This document shows positions 6,885 through 14,808 of a stretch of 45,127 nt of DNA, in pieces. Source of the stretch: a virus. Position numbers and translations under genes: made by a program. The notes under the pieces were generated by a model. That model searched no databases and had not been told where the DNA came from. It saw only the letters and a program-made list of their open reading frames with translations. The DNA is taken from the IMG/VR virus record IMGVR_UViG_3300031578_000096, positions 1-45,127 of that record; one strand, given 5' to 3'. How positions within the stretch are numbered: position 1 is the stretch's first letter; the number at the start of each line of letters is the position of its first letter.

Positions 6885-6997
6885 CGGTGATAAAGTTTGT
6901 GGTCATGGTGGCCCTGCTGCTGACAATGGGAGCATTAATGACTTACGGAATGTCGCAGCTGGACGATCTGACGTGGAAAGGGGGGTGGGGGATGTGA
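6796..6997 (+). pseudogene. Small membrane protein, frame broken near its start
   Basis: A GTG at 6796 begins MSTYEPYQ and then meets TAG at 6820-6822. In the +1 frame the sequence continues naturally as SVYQPEPSVRRLWRPG and a clear transmembrane helix (VIKFVVMVALLLTMGALMTY), ending at TGA 6995-6997. This fits one extra T near 6820, or a frameshift. An in-frame GTG at 6887 could still give a 36-residue membrane peptide. The stop overlaps the next start (ATGTGA). Confidence 0.4.
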
Positions 6998-7410
6998 AGC
7001 AATCAGCCATATGCCCCAACTGTGAATATGGACAGGAAAGAATAAAGGGCTTTTATTGCGAGCTAGTGAGGCTAGAAATCTCAACAAAGGCGGCCTTAAA
7101 CGAAAATATACCCTGTGTCAATTTTGCAGCAAGGGAAAAACCGCTGACATTCGATGAAATTTCCTTGCGGGAGTGCAAGAAGGTTAACCCTGACAATCCG
7201 CAAGCCGTAGCGGAGGCAATATCTGACCTGCTGGAGGCGTTGAAAGTTGCAAAAGAGGCTTTGCAGCACGATGTTCCCGGTGATTGTTGGGCAACTGGTC
7301 CATTAACCGGGAACCGTGCCGACCAGATTGTTATCGATTTAATTGTTTGCCCCGGCTGTGTTGCCCTTAATGAAATCAATAAAGCTATCAGTAAAGCTGA
7401 AGGCAAATAG
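6994..7410 (+). CDS. Cys-containing early protein
   Basis: A 138-residue protein starting at GTG 6994 after a G-rich RBS. The N-terminus has ICPNCEYG and FYC, a likely metal site; the middle is helical (AVAEAISDLLEALKVAKEALQ); a CPGC pair sits near the end (ALNEINKAIS follows). Not recognised. It is tightly packed between small genes of the early operon. Confidence 0.6.
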   Translation: MKQSAICPNCEYGQERIKGFYCELVRLEISTKAALNENIPCVNFAAREKPLTFDEISLRECKKVNPDNPQAVAEAISDLLEALKVAKEALQHDVPGDCWATGPLTGNRADQIVIDLIVCPGCVALNEINKAISKAEGK

Positions 7411-7421
7411 GGGGTGATAAA

Positions 7422-7544
7422 TTGACTGGAATCAACTGGTCTGTTGATGAACTCCTGACGTTGGCGGCATTAGCTGAAAACATAGGAGAACGCATACTGG
7501 CAAACATATATCTCGAACGGGCTTTGATGGCCGAAACGAATTGA
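7422..7544 (+). CDS. Microprotein, 40 residues
   Basis: Starts with TTG at 7422 after GGGGGTGAT and encodes MTGINWSVDELLTLAALAEN followed by a helical tail ending AETN. A compact helical, soluble peptide; not recognised. Beyond it a stem TGGGGGC/GCCCCCA (about 7545-7571) forms a possible attenuator before the next gene. Confidence 0.5.
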   Translation: MTGINWSVDELLTLAALAENIGERILANIYLERALMAETN

Positions 7545-7658
7545 TGGGGGCTGGTAAACCGGAGGCCCCCATGGAGACCCCCGGTCGGGGATGAATCGGG
7601 GTGGCACAGGTAAAGTTTACCACCACAAAAAGTTAATCGAAAGGAGGCGAAATTTACT

Positions 7659-8177
7659 ATGTCAGCACTATTGGAAATGCGCGGTTTACTGCTTGAAGGA
7701 ATCACCGAGAGCAATGGGACGGGTAAAGAAGGGGCCAGGCGGCTTGGAATCTCACCGGCACTGTTAAGCCTCATCGGCTCCGGGGAAAGAACCCTGGCAG
7801 ACGATTTGAAGCCCAAGGTCTGCAGAATGAGCCTGAAAGCGGCCTTTATGATAATCAAAGAGGCCACCGGATACCACAAGCTGTTTACCTTCTTCACCAA
7901 AGACAGACATTTAGGAAACCTTTACCAAAAAGTCAGGAAAGAAGACCGGGAAGCGGATCAGGCATATGAGGACATAGCGGAGAGACTGATAGACAGGCCG
8001 GAGGACAAGGATTTAACGGACGATGATATACCATTTCTGCAGAGTAGAACCTGCGAGATAATCCATCGGATGGAAGCTGATTGGAATTATCTTGTAGCCA
8101 TGTCAGAGAGATACCCGCGGCTGAAGCTTGAAAAGATGTTCACAGAAAAAGAAAATATCTGCCGCGAGAGCAGATAA
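7659..8177 (+). CDS. Putative HTH regulatory protein
   Basis: A 172-residue protein. Residues about 20-50 (GKEGARRLGISPALLSLIGSG) look like a helix-turn-helix; the remainder is helical and strongly charged (READQAYEDIAERLIDRPEDKD). RBS AAGGAGGCG. Probably a phage regulator or DNA-binding accessory; no family name is claimed. The 175 bp after it hold no convincing gene, only a 9-codon frame at about 8224 after AGGTGG. Confidence 0.55.
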   Translation: MSALLEMRGLLLEGITESNGTGKEGARRLGISPALLSLIGSGERTLADDLKPKVCRMSLKAAFMIIKEATGYHKLFTFFTKDRHLGNLYQKVRKEDREADQAYEDIAERLIDRPEDKDLTDDDIPFLQSRTCEIIHRMEADWNYLVAMSERYPRLKLEKMFTEKENICRESR

Positions 8178-8352
8178 GAAAATACCTGAAAACATAATAC
8201 CACGAACAAGGCAGGTGGTCAATATGCGGCGGCTAGTCCTCTGTCGGAGGTGAGATAAGCAAAGCCGCCTACAGCAACTTTTATAAACTAGCACAGCCTA
8301 ACGCTTTGAAATAAACACAGGCCGCGCGGGCGGTCAAGGAGGATGGAATATT

Positions 8353-8757
8353 ATGATCGATTACGCCAGAAACGCGGAAATCCCTGTTCAGTTCAATATC
8401 CCATTTACACAATATCTATTACCACACGGACGCAAGAATGAGGTATCAATAGAACGCTCTAAAGATATCTACGATAAGGCTATGGACATTATTGAAGCTG
8501 GACACTGTTTTGAAGTTGAGATGCTTAATAATGGCCTTATCCATATGACAATTACCAATAACGATGATGACCAAAATGGCGAGATTGTCAATAATGGTCC
8601 TGAAGTGCCTATAGCTGTTGACAGAATGATTAGTCGCTTTCACGAGAGACAGTTTTCACCGTCACCATTGGCACAGGAGGAGGAAGCCCATGAGAAGCAA
8701 TCAGGAGACTCACGACCACTGCGAACTGCCCTGTATGTGCAAGACCTGCGGGAATGA
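8353..8757 (+). CDS. Conserved-looking early phage protein
   Basis: A 134-residue protein. The first ~90 residues (VQFNIPFTQYLLPHGRKNEV, then FEVEMLNNGLIHMTI) look like a compact domain; the last ~30 are hydrophilic and overlap the next gene. RBS AAGGAGGAT. Function not recognised. Confidence 0.65.
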   Translation: MIDYARNAEIPVQFNIPFTQYLLPHGRKNEVSIERSKDIYDKAMDIIEAGHCFEVEMLNNGLIHMTITNNDDDQNGEIVNNGPEVPIAVDRMISRFHERQFSPSPLAQEEEAHEKQSGDSRPLRTALYVQDLRE

Positions 8758-8899
8758 ATATGCCGGGGTGTGCGGGATGGATGGCACAGGCTGCATAAGT
8801 GTCCGGAGAGCGGAGCGGTGCCCGATGGAGGGCTGTGTAAACCATAGGCCAAAGGAGTTGATCCCATGTCCTATACCACAGTTGACCGATACGAAATAA
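8690..8899 (+). CDS. Small Cys/His-rich zinc-binding protein
   Basis: A 69-residue protein with eight cysteines (CELPCMCKTCG, C, C, CPMEGC and one near the end) and histidines, so probably zinc-binding. The strong RBS AGGAGGAGG lies 6 nt before the ATG at 8690 although this start is inside the previous gene (68-nt overlap). Cysteine density argues that this frame is real. Confidence 0.6.
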   Translation: MRSNQETHDHCELPCMCKTCGNEYAGVCGMDGTGCISVRRAERCPMEGCVNHRPKELIPCPIPQLTDTK

Positions 8900-8931
8900 A
8901 GTGCCTGGAGTGCGATCGAGATCAACCTTAA
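8866..8931 (+). CDS. Possible 21-residue peptide with CxxC
   Basis: ATG at 8866 after AAAGGAGTTGATCCC; encodes MSYTTVDRYEIKCLECDRDQ plus one residue. It reads like the start of a zinc-ribbon protein cut short, so it may be a remnant. Confidence 0.3.
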   Translation: MSYTTVDRYEIKCLECDRDQP

Positions 8932-9015
8932 CCCCTTAACCGGCGAAGTGACAGCTTACTAACCTCCTCCCTATAGCCGGAAAAACCGGCAACTTTTTAA
9001 AACGAGGTGGAAACC

Positions 9016-9390
9016 ATGAGATATAAATTCAGGGGCAAACGAGTTGACAATGGCAAGTGGGTTTACTGGGACGTTTACGGGCGTTACGCCAAAGAATTTC
9101 ACCGCCAACACAGCCCTTCTCATTGGATTGTTAGGCATGACGATATTGTTGAAGAAACAGTCGGCCAATTTACAAATCTTACCGACAAGAACGGGGCTGA
9201 GGTTTATGAGGGGGACATAGTCAAGCATAAGCAGTATGTTGAATGGGGTAATTTATCAGAACACAAAGGAGAGATTGCCATAAGCCCCAGAAAAGGGGTA
9301 ATGGTAGGAGCAGATAGTATAGGCAAAGATGTAGAAGTCATCGGCAATATCCACGACAACCCCAGCCTCCTTGAAAGCGAGGGGAAATGA
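9016..9390 (+). CDS. YopX-family protein
   Basis: A 124-residue YopX-family protein, recognised by MRYKFRGKRVDNGKWVYWDV at the start, VGQFTNLTDKNGAEVYEGDIV in the middle and VIGNIHDNPSLL at the end. YopX proteins are common small phage proteins of unknown function. ATG 9016 is chosen, with GAGG just upstream. A second YopX gene is at 13254. Confidence 0.85.
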   Translation: MRYKFRGKRVDNGKWVYWDVYGRYAKEFHRQHSPSHWIVRHDDIVEETVGQFTNLTDKNGAEVYEGDIVKHKQYVEWGNLSEHKGEIAISPRKGVMVGADSIGKDVEVIGNIHDNPSLLESEGK

Positions 9391-9485
9391 TGAGCGATAA
9401 CGCCCTTCTTGCCCTTGTGGCCCTGTTGGCAGGTTACAGTCCCGAGACAGTGGCAAGTGCACTGGAGTTAGACAAAGAAGAATAG
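9390..9485 (+). CDS. Microprotein, 31 residues
   Basis: ATG 9390 overlaps the stop of the YopX gene (ATGATGA). It encodes MSDNALLALVALLAGYSPET plus an acidic helix, similar to small phage peptides often found after YopX genes. Not a clear transmembrane segment. Function unknown. Confidence 0.5.
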   Translation: MSDNALLALVALLAGYSPETVASALELDKEE

Positions 9486-9514
9486 TTTCCCTGCCCATTC
9501 CCTGATTAAAGTTG

Positions 9515-9591
9515 TATATGCGAGCACTTTACTACACGGAATGTCAGCCACATTGTGCGTTTAGAACGTTAGTACAGCTGCTCGCCATATA
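9515..9591 (+). ncRNA. Nested stem-loop RNA upstream of HNH gene
   Basis: Outer arms tatatgcgagca (9515-9526) and tgctcgccatata (9579-9591) pair with one bulge. Inside, TACTA (9530-9534) pairs with TAGTA (9570-9574), CAC (9535-9537) with GTG (9555-9557) and AATG (9540-9543) with CATT (9551-9554); a small CGT/ACG hairpin fits at 9558-9568. Coherent multi-arm folding of an intergenic gap right before a homing-type endonuclease suggests a structured leader or a mobile-RNA remnant. No known class recognised. Confidence 0.45.
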
Positions 9592-9603
9592 TAAATAGAG
9601 GTG

Positions 9604-10110
9604 ATGATTACGAGGAACACATTTGAGTTGAATGGAGAAACATTATTCATATATACAAATAGTGCCGACAAACTATTTAAGGTGATTATGGATGCGAAAG
9701 ACGTAGATATACTAAATAAATATGATGCAAGAGTAGAAATTAATTATAATCGTACCAAAATTCCTTATGCGGCAATAAAAGTAGACAAAAAGACGGGTGC
9801 AAGAAGAATGCTTCACAGGGTAATAATGAATGCTCCCCCGGGCAAAGTTGTAGACCATATAAACCATAACACATTAGACAACAGGAAGGATAATTTAAGA
9901 ATAGTTAGTTACGTGGAGAATGCAAGAAATAGGGCGGGCCTTAACAGAAATAATAAATCTGGCTATCCTGGCTTAAGATGGCATACAGAGATAAATAAGT
10001 GGGTTGCGACAATTAAGATTAACTACAAGGAAATATACCTCGGAGCGTTTATCAATAAGGAAGATGCGATCAACATAATTAAAGCGGCAAGAGAAAGGTA
10101 TTACGTGTAG
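9604..10110 (+). CDS. HNH endonuclease with AP2-like DNA-binding domain
   Basis: A 168-residue free-standing homing-type endonuclease. The HNH core is at about 75-105 (MLHRVIMNAPPGKVVDHINH then NTLDNRKDNLRIVSYVENARN); an AP2-like DNA-binding domain follows (SGYPGLRWHTEINKWVATIK, IYLGAFINKEDAI). It is AT-richer than its neighbours, consistent with independent mobility. The start is uncertain: GAGG overlaps the first codons. A second, distinct AP2-HNH gene is at 12766. Confidence 0.85.
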   Translation: MITRNTFELNGETLFIYTNSADKLFKVIMDAKDVDILNKYDARVEINYNRTKIPYAAIKVDKKTGARRMLHRVIMNAPPGKVVDHINHNTLDNRKDNLRIVSYVENARNRAGLNRNNKSGYPGLRWHTEINKWVATIKINYKEIYLGAFINKEDAINIIKAARERYYV

Positions 10111-10154
10111 AGGGCTAGACTGGGCAGGTTATTTTAAAAATTGGAGGTGCTGAA

Positions 10155-10382
10155 ATGCCCGACTTAAACCAATTCATTGCATGGGCCGGTGAAAATTACA
10201 GTCGTACGGTAACTATTGAAATAGGTAATGGTGAGACCAAAATACGGGTGTGGGACTCTGAAATAATGGAAGGACAATACGTCAATGGCACTGATGAAAT
10301 AGACCTCAAAGCAAGGTACAGGGAACGGCTCAAAAAGCAATTTGCAGAAGCTAAGGCTGTGCTTGGTAAGGAGGCGTCCTAA
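10155..10382 (+). CDS. Small early protein
   Basis: A 75-residue protein: an N-terminal helix (MPDLNQFIAWAGENYSR), beta strands (VTIEIGNGETKIRVWDS) and a C-terminal basic helix. RBS GGAGGTG. Located just ahead of the recombination genes. Not recognised. Confidence 0.6.
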   Translation: MPDLNQFIAWAGENYSRTVTIEIGNGETKIRVWDSEIMEGQYVNGTDEIDLKARYRERLKKQFAEAKAVLGKEAS

Positions 10383-10442
10383 ATGCCCGACCCATGGCAG
10401 GACGAAGATAATTTTGAGTTGGAGGATGAGGAGGGGTATTGA
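10383..10442 (+). CDS. Acidic microprotein, 19 residues
   Basis: ATG at 10383 after AAGGAGGCGTCC; encodes MPDPWQDEDNFELEDEEGY, a highly acidic peptide. Its codons also supply the GAGGAGGGG RBS of the nuclease gene, whose ATG overlaps this stop (TGATG). It may be a translational-coupling leader. Confidence 0.45.
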   Translation: MPDPWQDEDNFELEDEEGY

Positions 10443-11341
10443 TGCCAGCCAAATGGTTCACTTGCCCGGACGGTGATGAGATAGAAATAAAAAAGTGCTT
10501 GACGGAGGGTTGCCGTATTGGGCAACACCTCCCCGCAGGCCGGTGCTTGTCAGTGAGGACACTCAGGCTCATAGCGGACCAGCGCCCTTGGACGGGTGTC
10601 CCGTCCACTACCCAACTCTTAAAGGGTACGCGGGAGGCTTATCTGGAAATAACCACTGATTACGCCGTTAATCCGCAGGACGCCCTGTTTCGGGTGCATG
10701 GCACGAAGGCCCACAGCGTTTTAGATAAGTTTACCGGGATGGGTGAACTTGGCGAGGAAAGGCTAACGGACGAACTCAATAGCGGCATGTTCGACTTCTA
10801 CGATGACGGCATTTTGTACGACACCAAAACATGGGGCAGCTTCAAAGTGCAAAAAGCATTGGGTATGTACTCGGTAGACGTGCCGACAGGAGAGGTTTAT
10901 AAATCAGACTGCAAAAGTGGGAGGAAGGGCGACCCAAAGACCCGCAAAGAATGGCGTTCCGGAGGGCGCAAGGATAGATTGGATACGGCCATTCAACTTA
11001 ATGATTACCGGATGAAATTAGAGGTTTTGGGGTTTCCCGTGAAGGCGATAATAATCGAAGCCTTAGTCAGGGACGGCGGCTTAATGATTGCTAGTATGCG
11101 GGGTGTAGCACAGAATGGCGTACTGATACCCATAAACCGCATATCAGACCACTGGGTAAGGAAGTACATGGCGACTAAGGCCACTGCCCTACAAAGGGCG
11201 CTAGAGGCCAGGGAAGCGCCTCCAGTGTGCCGCCCGAGGGAAACATGGCAAGGCAGGAAGTGTGAGAAGTATTGCAGTGTGAAAAAAGCATGTCAAAACA
11301 ACCTCACGATAAACGAAATCAACCAAAGGTTGGTGAGTTAG
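10442..11341 (+). CDS. Cas4/RecB-like PD-(D/E)XK nuclease
   Basis: A 299-residue predicted exonuclease. An acidic catalytic region DGILYDTKTWGSFK (about 122-135) fits the D...(D/E)xK core, with conserved Gln/Tyr region TAIQLNDYRMKLEVLG following (about 183-198). The C-terminus has four cysteines (C, then CEKYCSVKKAC at about 260-288), the arrangement used by Cas4/AddB-type proteins for an Fe-S cluster. It sits with a Rad52/Sak-like protein and SSB, so it likely makes 3' single strands for phage recombination. Confidence 0.75.
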   Translation: MPAKWFTCPDGDEIEIKKCLTEGCRIGQHLPAGRCLSVRTLRLIADQRPWTGVPSTTQLLKGTREAYLEITTDYAVNPQDALFRVHGTKAHSVLDKFTGMGELGEERLTDELNSGMFDFYDDGILYDTKTWGSFKVQKALGMYSVDVPTGEVYKSDCKSGRKGDPKTRKEWRSGGRKDRLDTAIQLNDYRMKLEVLGFPVKAIIIEALVRDGGLMIASMRGVAQNGVLIPINRISDHWVRKYMATKATALQRALEAREAPPVCRPRETWQGRKCEKYCSVKKACQNNLTINEINQRLVS

Positions 11342-11342
11342 G

Positions 11343-12047
11343 ATGCAAGACAATCTGCACATATACAATCAAACCAGGACAGTACCAAAAGAAGCCATAA
11401 AAGCAATAACTGGTGGCAGGTTGAGTGGCAAAAGTGACATTAACCCCATGTGGAGAATTAAACAGCTTACCGAGTTATTCGGCCCCTGCGGTATCGGTTG
11501 GAAGTACACCATTACAAAGCAATGGCTTGAGCATGGCGGAAGTGATGAAATAGCGGCATTTGTGAACATAGACCTGTTTATCAAGTATGACGAGGCATGG
11601 TCCGAAGCAATCCCTGGCACCGGGGGCAGCGCATTTGTCACCAAAGAAAAGAATGGCCCCTACACTTCAGATGAGTGTTTTAAAATGGCCCTGACCGATG
11701 CAATATCGGTAGCATGTAAGGCTCTGGGGTTTGGGGCTGATGTTTATTGGGATAAGGATTCAACCAAATACAATAAACCATTGCAGGCAGTACAGGGAAA
11801 GACGGAGCAGAAACCACAGGAAAAAGGAGAACAAACCCAACAACAAGGCGCAAGCCAACAAAACCCACAACCAAAAACACTAGGCGACTCAACCGAGGCA
11901 CAGCATAAAGCAATCCACACTATAGCAGGTAAATTCAAAAAAAATGTGGTTGACATTATAGGTGTACATTACGGGGTGGAAAGCGTAAAGGAATTGACCA
12001 AGAAACAGGCCAGCGAATTAATAGAGATGCTTCAGAAAGGGGCCTAA
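11343..12047 (+). CDS. Rad52/Sak-like single-strand annealing protein
   Basis: A 234-residue protein. Residues about 30-145 (INPMWRIKQLTELFGPCGIG, WKYTITKQWLEHGG, GTGGS, TDAISVACKALGFGADVYWD) match the pattern of Sak-type phage annealing proteins. A Gln/Pro-rich linker (about 150-185) separates a helical C-terminal module (EAQHKAIHTIAGKF to SELIEMLQKGA). Neighbours are a nuclease and SSB, the usual partners. Family call is from motif memory. Confidence 0.7.
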   Translation: MQDNLHIYNQTRTVPKEAIKAITGGRLSGKSDINPMWRIKQLTELFGPCGIGWKYTITKQWLEHGGSDEIAAFVNIDLFIKYDEAWSEAIPGTGGSAFVTKEKNGPYTSDECFKMALTDAISVACKALGFGADVYWDKDSTKYNKPLQAVQGKTEQKPQEKGEQTQQQGASQQNPQPKTLGDSTEAQHKAIHTIAGKFKKNVVDIIGVHYGVESVKELTKKQASELIEMLQKGA

Positions 12048-12048
12048 C

Positions 12049-12456
12049 ATGTATAACAAAATAATCCTCGTTGGCCGTCTCACAGCGGACCCGGAGTTGA
12101 AATATACTCCAGGGGGTATCCCGGTAACAAAATTCACTCTGGCTGTAAAACGTGCATTTAAAAATCAGCAGGACGAGTACGAAACCGACTTTATAGACCA
12201 TCAGGCTTGGCGCAACCTTGCTGAAGTGGTTTTCAACAACGTCAAAAAGGGATACATGGTAGCCACGGACGGCAGGCTCCAGCTTCGTTCCTACGATGAC
12301 AAGGAAGGTATCAGGCGCAAAGCCGTAGAGGTTATTTGCGAGAATATCAGATTCCTTGACCGGGGGAAAGATGGGGGCCAACAGGCACATTCAACACCCC
12401 GCACGAACGATGGTTTCAGTGAAGCACCGTTCACAGAAGACGATCTTCCCTTTTAG
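12049..12456 (+). CDS. ssb: Single-stranded DNA-binding protein
   Basis: A 135-residue SSB. It opens MYNKIILVGRLTADPELKYT and has the OB-fold core through about residue 105 (TDFIDHQAWRNLAEVV, YDDKEGIRRKAVEVICENIR). A short linker leads to the acidic tip FTEDDLPF, the SSB docking tail for partner proteins. Length is shorter than host SSBs (about 150-170), normal for phage. Confidence 0.95.
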   Translation: MYNKIILVGRLTADPELKYTPGGIPVTKFTLAVKRAFKNQQDEYETDFIDHQAWRNLAEVVFNNVKKGYMVATDGRLQLRSYDDKEGIRRKAVEVICENIRFLDRGKDGGQQAHSTPRTNDGFSEAPFTEDDLPF

Positions 12457-12492
12457 CCCCAGCCCCTAACCGGAATACAGGAGGTGCGAACA

Positions 12493-12735
12493 GTGAGCCT
12501 ATTTGATAAATGGAACGATTATGCCAAGAAATTAGGCTTAACCTTGGATGAATACCAGATACTTGGCGATTGGAAAAGAGAGCGCGACCAACTCAAGGCC
12601 CAACTCCAGCAGTCCCAGGAGAGGGGGGCGGCGGTTAAGAAGGCGTTTGAAGCCTGGTCGGATGAACCGAATTGGGTATGTGATGAATTTGATGAATTAT
12701 GCGGTGCAATTGAAGCCCTCTACTCCCCCTCCTAA
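12493..12735 (+). CDS. Small coiled-coil protein
   Basis: An 80-residue protein with a central charged helix (DWKRERDQLKAQLQQSQERG) and an acidic C-terminal region. GTG 12493 is used because GGAGGTG lies 6-7 nt upstream. Not recognised. Confidence 0.55.
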   Translation: MSLFDKWNDYAKKLGLTLDEYQILGDWKRERDQLKAQLQQSQERGAAVKKAFEAWSDEPNWVCDEFDELCGAIEALYSPS

Positions 12736-12765
12736 CCCTCACGGCATCAGGAAGGTGATAAATAA

Positions 12766-13257
12766 ATGAAAACCATACCCCTTTCGAGAGGAAAGGCTGC
12801 TATTGTTGATGACGATGATTATGAATTTCTTAATGAATCAAGATGGTATGTTTCCGAATTTGAAAATCATTGTTATGCAGTAAAAGCAGGAACTAAACGC
12901 ACAAAAATATTTATGCACAGAGTAATAATGGGTGCGCTAAAAGATGTTTTTATAGATCATATTAATGGCAATGGTCTTGACAATAAAAGGTGCAATTTGA
13001 GAATTTGCACTAATTCACAAAATCAACAAAATAGACATACGGCATGTGGTGTATCAAAACACAAAGGCGTCCATTGGAATAAAAAAGAGAGAAGATGGTA
13101 TTCAAAGATTAAGAAAAATGGCAAATGTTATTGGTTAGGTGGATATAAATCAGAAATTGCTGCTGCCATTGCTTATAATACGGCCGCAAGAGAACTATTT
13201 GGCGAGTTTGCTTATTTTAATGAAATATCACAAGCCGGAGAGGGGGCGGGGAAATGA
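12766..13257 (+). CDS. AP2-HNH endonuclease
   Basis: A 163-residue homing-type endonuclease. An N-terminal strand-rich region (IPLSRGKAAIVDDDDYEFLN) is typical of this class; the HNH core is at about 46-85 (IFMHRVIMGAL, DHINGNGLDNKRCNLRICTN); the AP2-like region follows (SKHKGVHWNKKERRWYSKIK, YWLGGYKSEIAAAIAYNTAA). It is AT-rich relative to the operon. Its last codons (AGEGAGK) duplicate the end of the next gene, a sign of insertion. Confidence 0.9.
   Translation: MKTIPLSRGKAAIVDDDDYEFLNESRWYVSEFENHCYAVKAGTKRTKIFMHRVIMGALKDVFIDHINGNGLDNKRCNLRICTNSQNQQNRHTACGVSKHKGVHWNKKERRWYSKIKKNGKCYWLGGYKSEIAAAIAYNTAARELFGEFAYFNEISQAGEGAGK
13234..13257 (+). repeat. 24-bp direct repeat at the ends of HNH and YopX genes
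   Basis: The last 24 nt of the HNH gene, encoding AGEGAGK plus stop, match 13644-13667 at the end of the YopX gene at 23 of 24 positions. Each copy supplies the C-terminus of one gene and the G-rich RBS of the next. Confidence 0.8.
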
Positions 13258-13667
13258 GGGAAATTAAATTCAGGGCGTGGGACAAACAAGACCAAGAGAT
13301 GTTTTGTCCAGAATACCTATTGCAAGACGAGAAGGACGGCTTACTGATTCTCACTTCGGATGCCAGGACTGAAAGGTATATTCTTATGCAATCCACCGGC
13401 CTAAAGGATAATAGTGTCGACGAAGATAACAGAAAGGAAATATATGCGGGCGACAGAGTAAAAGCCACCAACAAAAACGGCTGGACTAGAGAGTTTGAGA
13501 TAATTTGGAGCGAAGATCGCGCAAGATTCATGGTATGGGAAAAGAGTCAACCAAATATTTCGTTTGACCTAACCTGCGACACGATAATTGATTACCGTGT
13601 TGTGGTTATCGGCAACATCTACGACAATCCTGAATTATTGGGGGCCGGAGAGGGGGCGGGGAAGTGA
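13254..13667 (+). CDS. YopX-family protein (second copy)
   Basis: A 137-residue YopX-family protein: MREIKFRAWDKQDQEMFCPE start, DRKE-type segment with EIYAGDRV in the middle and YRVVVIGNIYDNPELLG near the end, then a GAGEGAGK tail. ATG 13254 overlaps the HNH stop. Function unknown; a paralogue is at 9016. Confidence 0.85.
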   Translation: MREIKFRAWDKQDQEMFCPEYLLQDEKDGLLILTSDARTERYILMQSTGLKDNSVDEDNRKEIYAGDRVKATNKNGWTREFEIIWSEDRARFMVWEKSQPNISFDLTCDTIIDYRVVVIGNIYDNPELLGAGEGAGK

Positions 13668-13972
13668 TGTCGGGATGGATGAAATACCCCTATCAAGAGT
13701 GCCTGGACTGTGAAAAATACGATCTGGAAGAAGACGAAGACTGGGCCATTGTGAATTATCCCAGCGAAACTTGCGCCGCCGAAAACGAAGATTGCCCAGG
13801 AAGATTAAAGGAGGCCGACCAGGCCAACAGAGAGCAGATTGCCGAAGAATGGCTCTGCCCAGGGTGCGGCGCATGGGAGGAAGATGAGAGGTTTTGCTGC
13901 ACCTGTCAAGCCGACAAATGGGATTATGGCAATGTAAAAACGCGCACAAAGGAGGCCCCCGCCCATGATTAG
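13667..13972 (+). CDS. Cys-rich zinc-ribbon protein
   Basis: A 101-residue acidic protein. N-terminal CLDC, then a central helix (RLKEADQANREQIAEEW), then CPGCGAWEEDERFCCTCQAD, a typical zinc ribbon. ATG 13667 overlaps the previous stop (TGATG) with a G-rich RBS. Function unknown. Confidence 0.65.
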   Translation: MSGWMKYPYQECLDCEKYDLEEDEDWAIVNYPSETCAAENEDCPGRLKEADQANREQIAEEWLCPGCGAWEEDERFCCTCQADKWDYGNVKTRTKEAPAHD

Positions 13973-14099
13973 CAGGCAGTGCCCTAAATGCGACTACACA
14001 TGGTACAGCGCGGATGAGTCAGGCACCTGGATATGCGAGAAATGCGGGGCTGAGATGCCGCCTAGTGAGGATATTACGGAGGTGGAAGCGGATGGCTGA
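13965..14099 (+). CDS. Zinc-ribbon microprotein, 44 residues
   Basis: ATG 13965 after AAAGGAGG; encodes MISRQCPKCDYTWYSADESG then TWICEKCGAEMPPSED. Two CxxC pairs 17 residues apart make a rubredoxin-like or zinc-ribbon finger. It overlaps both neighbours by a few nt. Confidence 0.65.
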   Translation: MISRQCPKCDYTWYSADESGTWICEKCGAEMPPSEDITEVEADG

Positions 14100-14742
14100 G
14101 AAACCAATCCTATTTTCAACGCTTATGATAAATGCGATACAAGACAACAGAAAGACAGCAACGAGGCGTGTGATAAAGCCGCAGCCATTAGATATTGAAC
14201 GTGATGAATACCTGAGAATCCCCGGAATATGGCACAATAAGGAATTCAGGACTTTGCACCAGTTTAAAAAGTCCGGGCAAATAACCTGGGAGGCAATAGC
14301 ACCATGCCAAAAGGGTGACATTCTCTACGTGCGGGAAACGTGGAATATGCTACCTTCAAACGACCGCGCGGGAATACCGGCAGACTATTGGTATAGAGCA
14401 GACGATAAAAGCGAGAACCCTGACGACCGTTGGCGTCCCTCGATCTACATGCCCCGCGAAGCCGCCCGCCTGTTCCTGGCCGTCAAAAACATCAGGGTGG
14501 AGCGGCTACAGGAGATAACGGAGGAGGATGCGGTAGCTGAAGGATGTCAAGGCAGCAGATGCGATCACGGAGGAATGGGGGTATATGGCTGTACGGACTG
14601 CTACGATAGCGGATGGACAGAGCCACCACAGATGGACTTTATGTTCTTGTGGGACTCCATTTACTCCAAGCGTGGTTTTGGCTGGGATATATCACCCTGG
14701 GTGTGGGTAACTGAATTTGAAAGGTTGACCGCCCACGACTAA
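14092..14742 (+). CDS. ASCH-like phage protein
   Basis: A 216-residue protein. MAEKPILFSTLMINAIQDNR with KTATRRVIKPQP, GDILYVRETWNM, PREAARLFLAVKNIRVERLQ and EITEEDAVAEGC are the hallmarks of a widespread phage protein of ASCH type, a PUA-related fold that may bind RNA or modified bases. The insert between about 155 and 180 has Cys residues. ATG 14092, RBS GGAGG. Confidence 0.75.
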   Translation: MAEKPILFSTLMINAIQDNRKTATRRVIKPQPLDIERDEYLRIPGIWHNKEFRTLHQFKKSGQITWEAIAPCQKGDILYVRETWNMLPSNDRAGIPADYWYRADDKSENPDDRWRPSIYMPREAARLFLAVKNIRVERLQEITEEDAVAEGCQGSRCDHGGMGVYGCTDCYDSGWTEPPQMDFMFLWDSIYSKRGFGWDISPWVWVTEFERLTAHD

Positions 14743-14808
14743 GCCGAAGCCGTGGTTATCTGGATGGGGGTGGTGTGTAAATGTAGCGCAGTAATGGAGG
14801 GGTGAAAA

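Noticed and set aside
11369-11644. Minus-strand frame of 91 codons within the annealing-protein gene
   Set aside because: No RBS and the sense frame is clearly coding.
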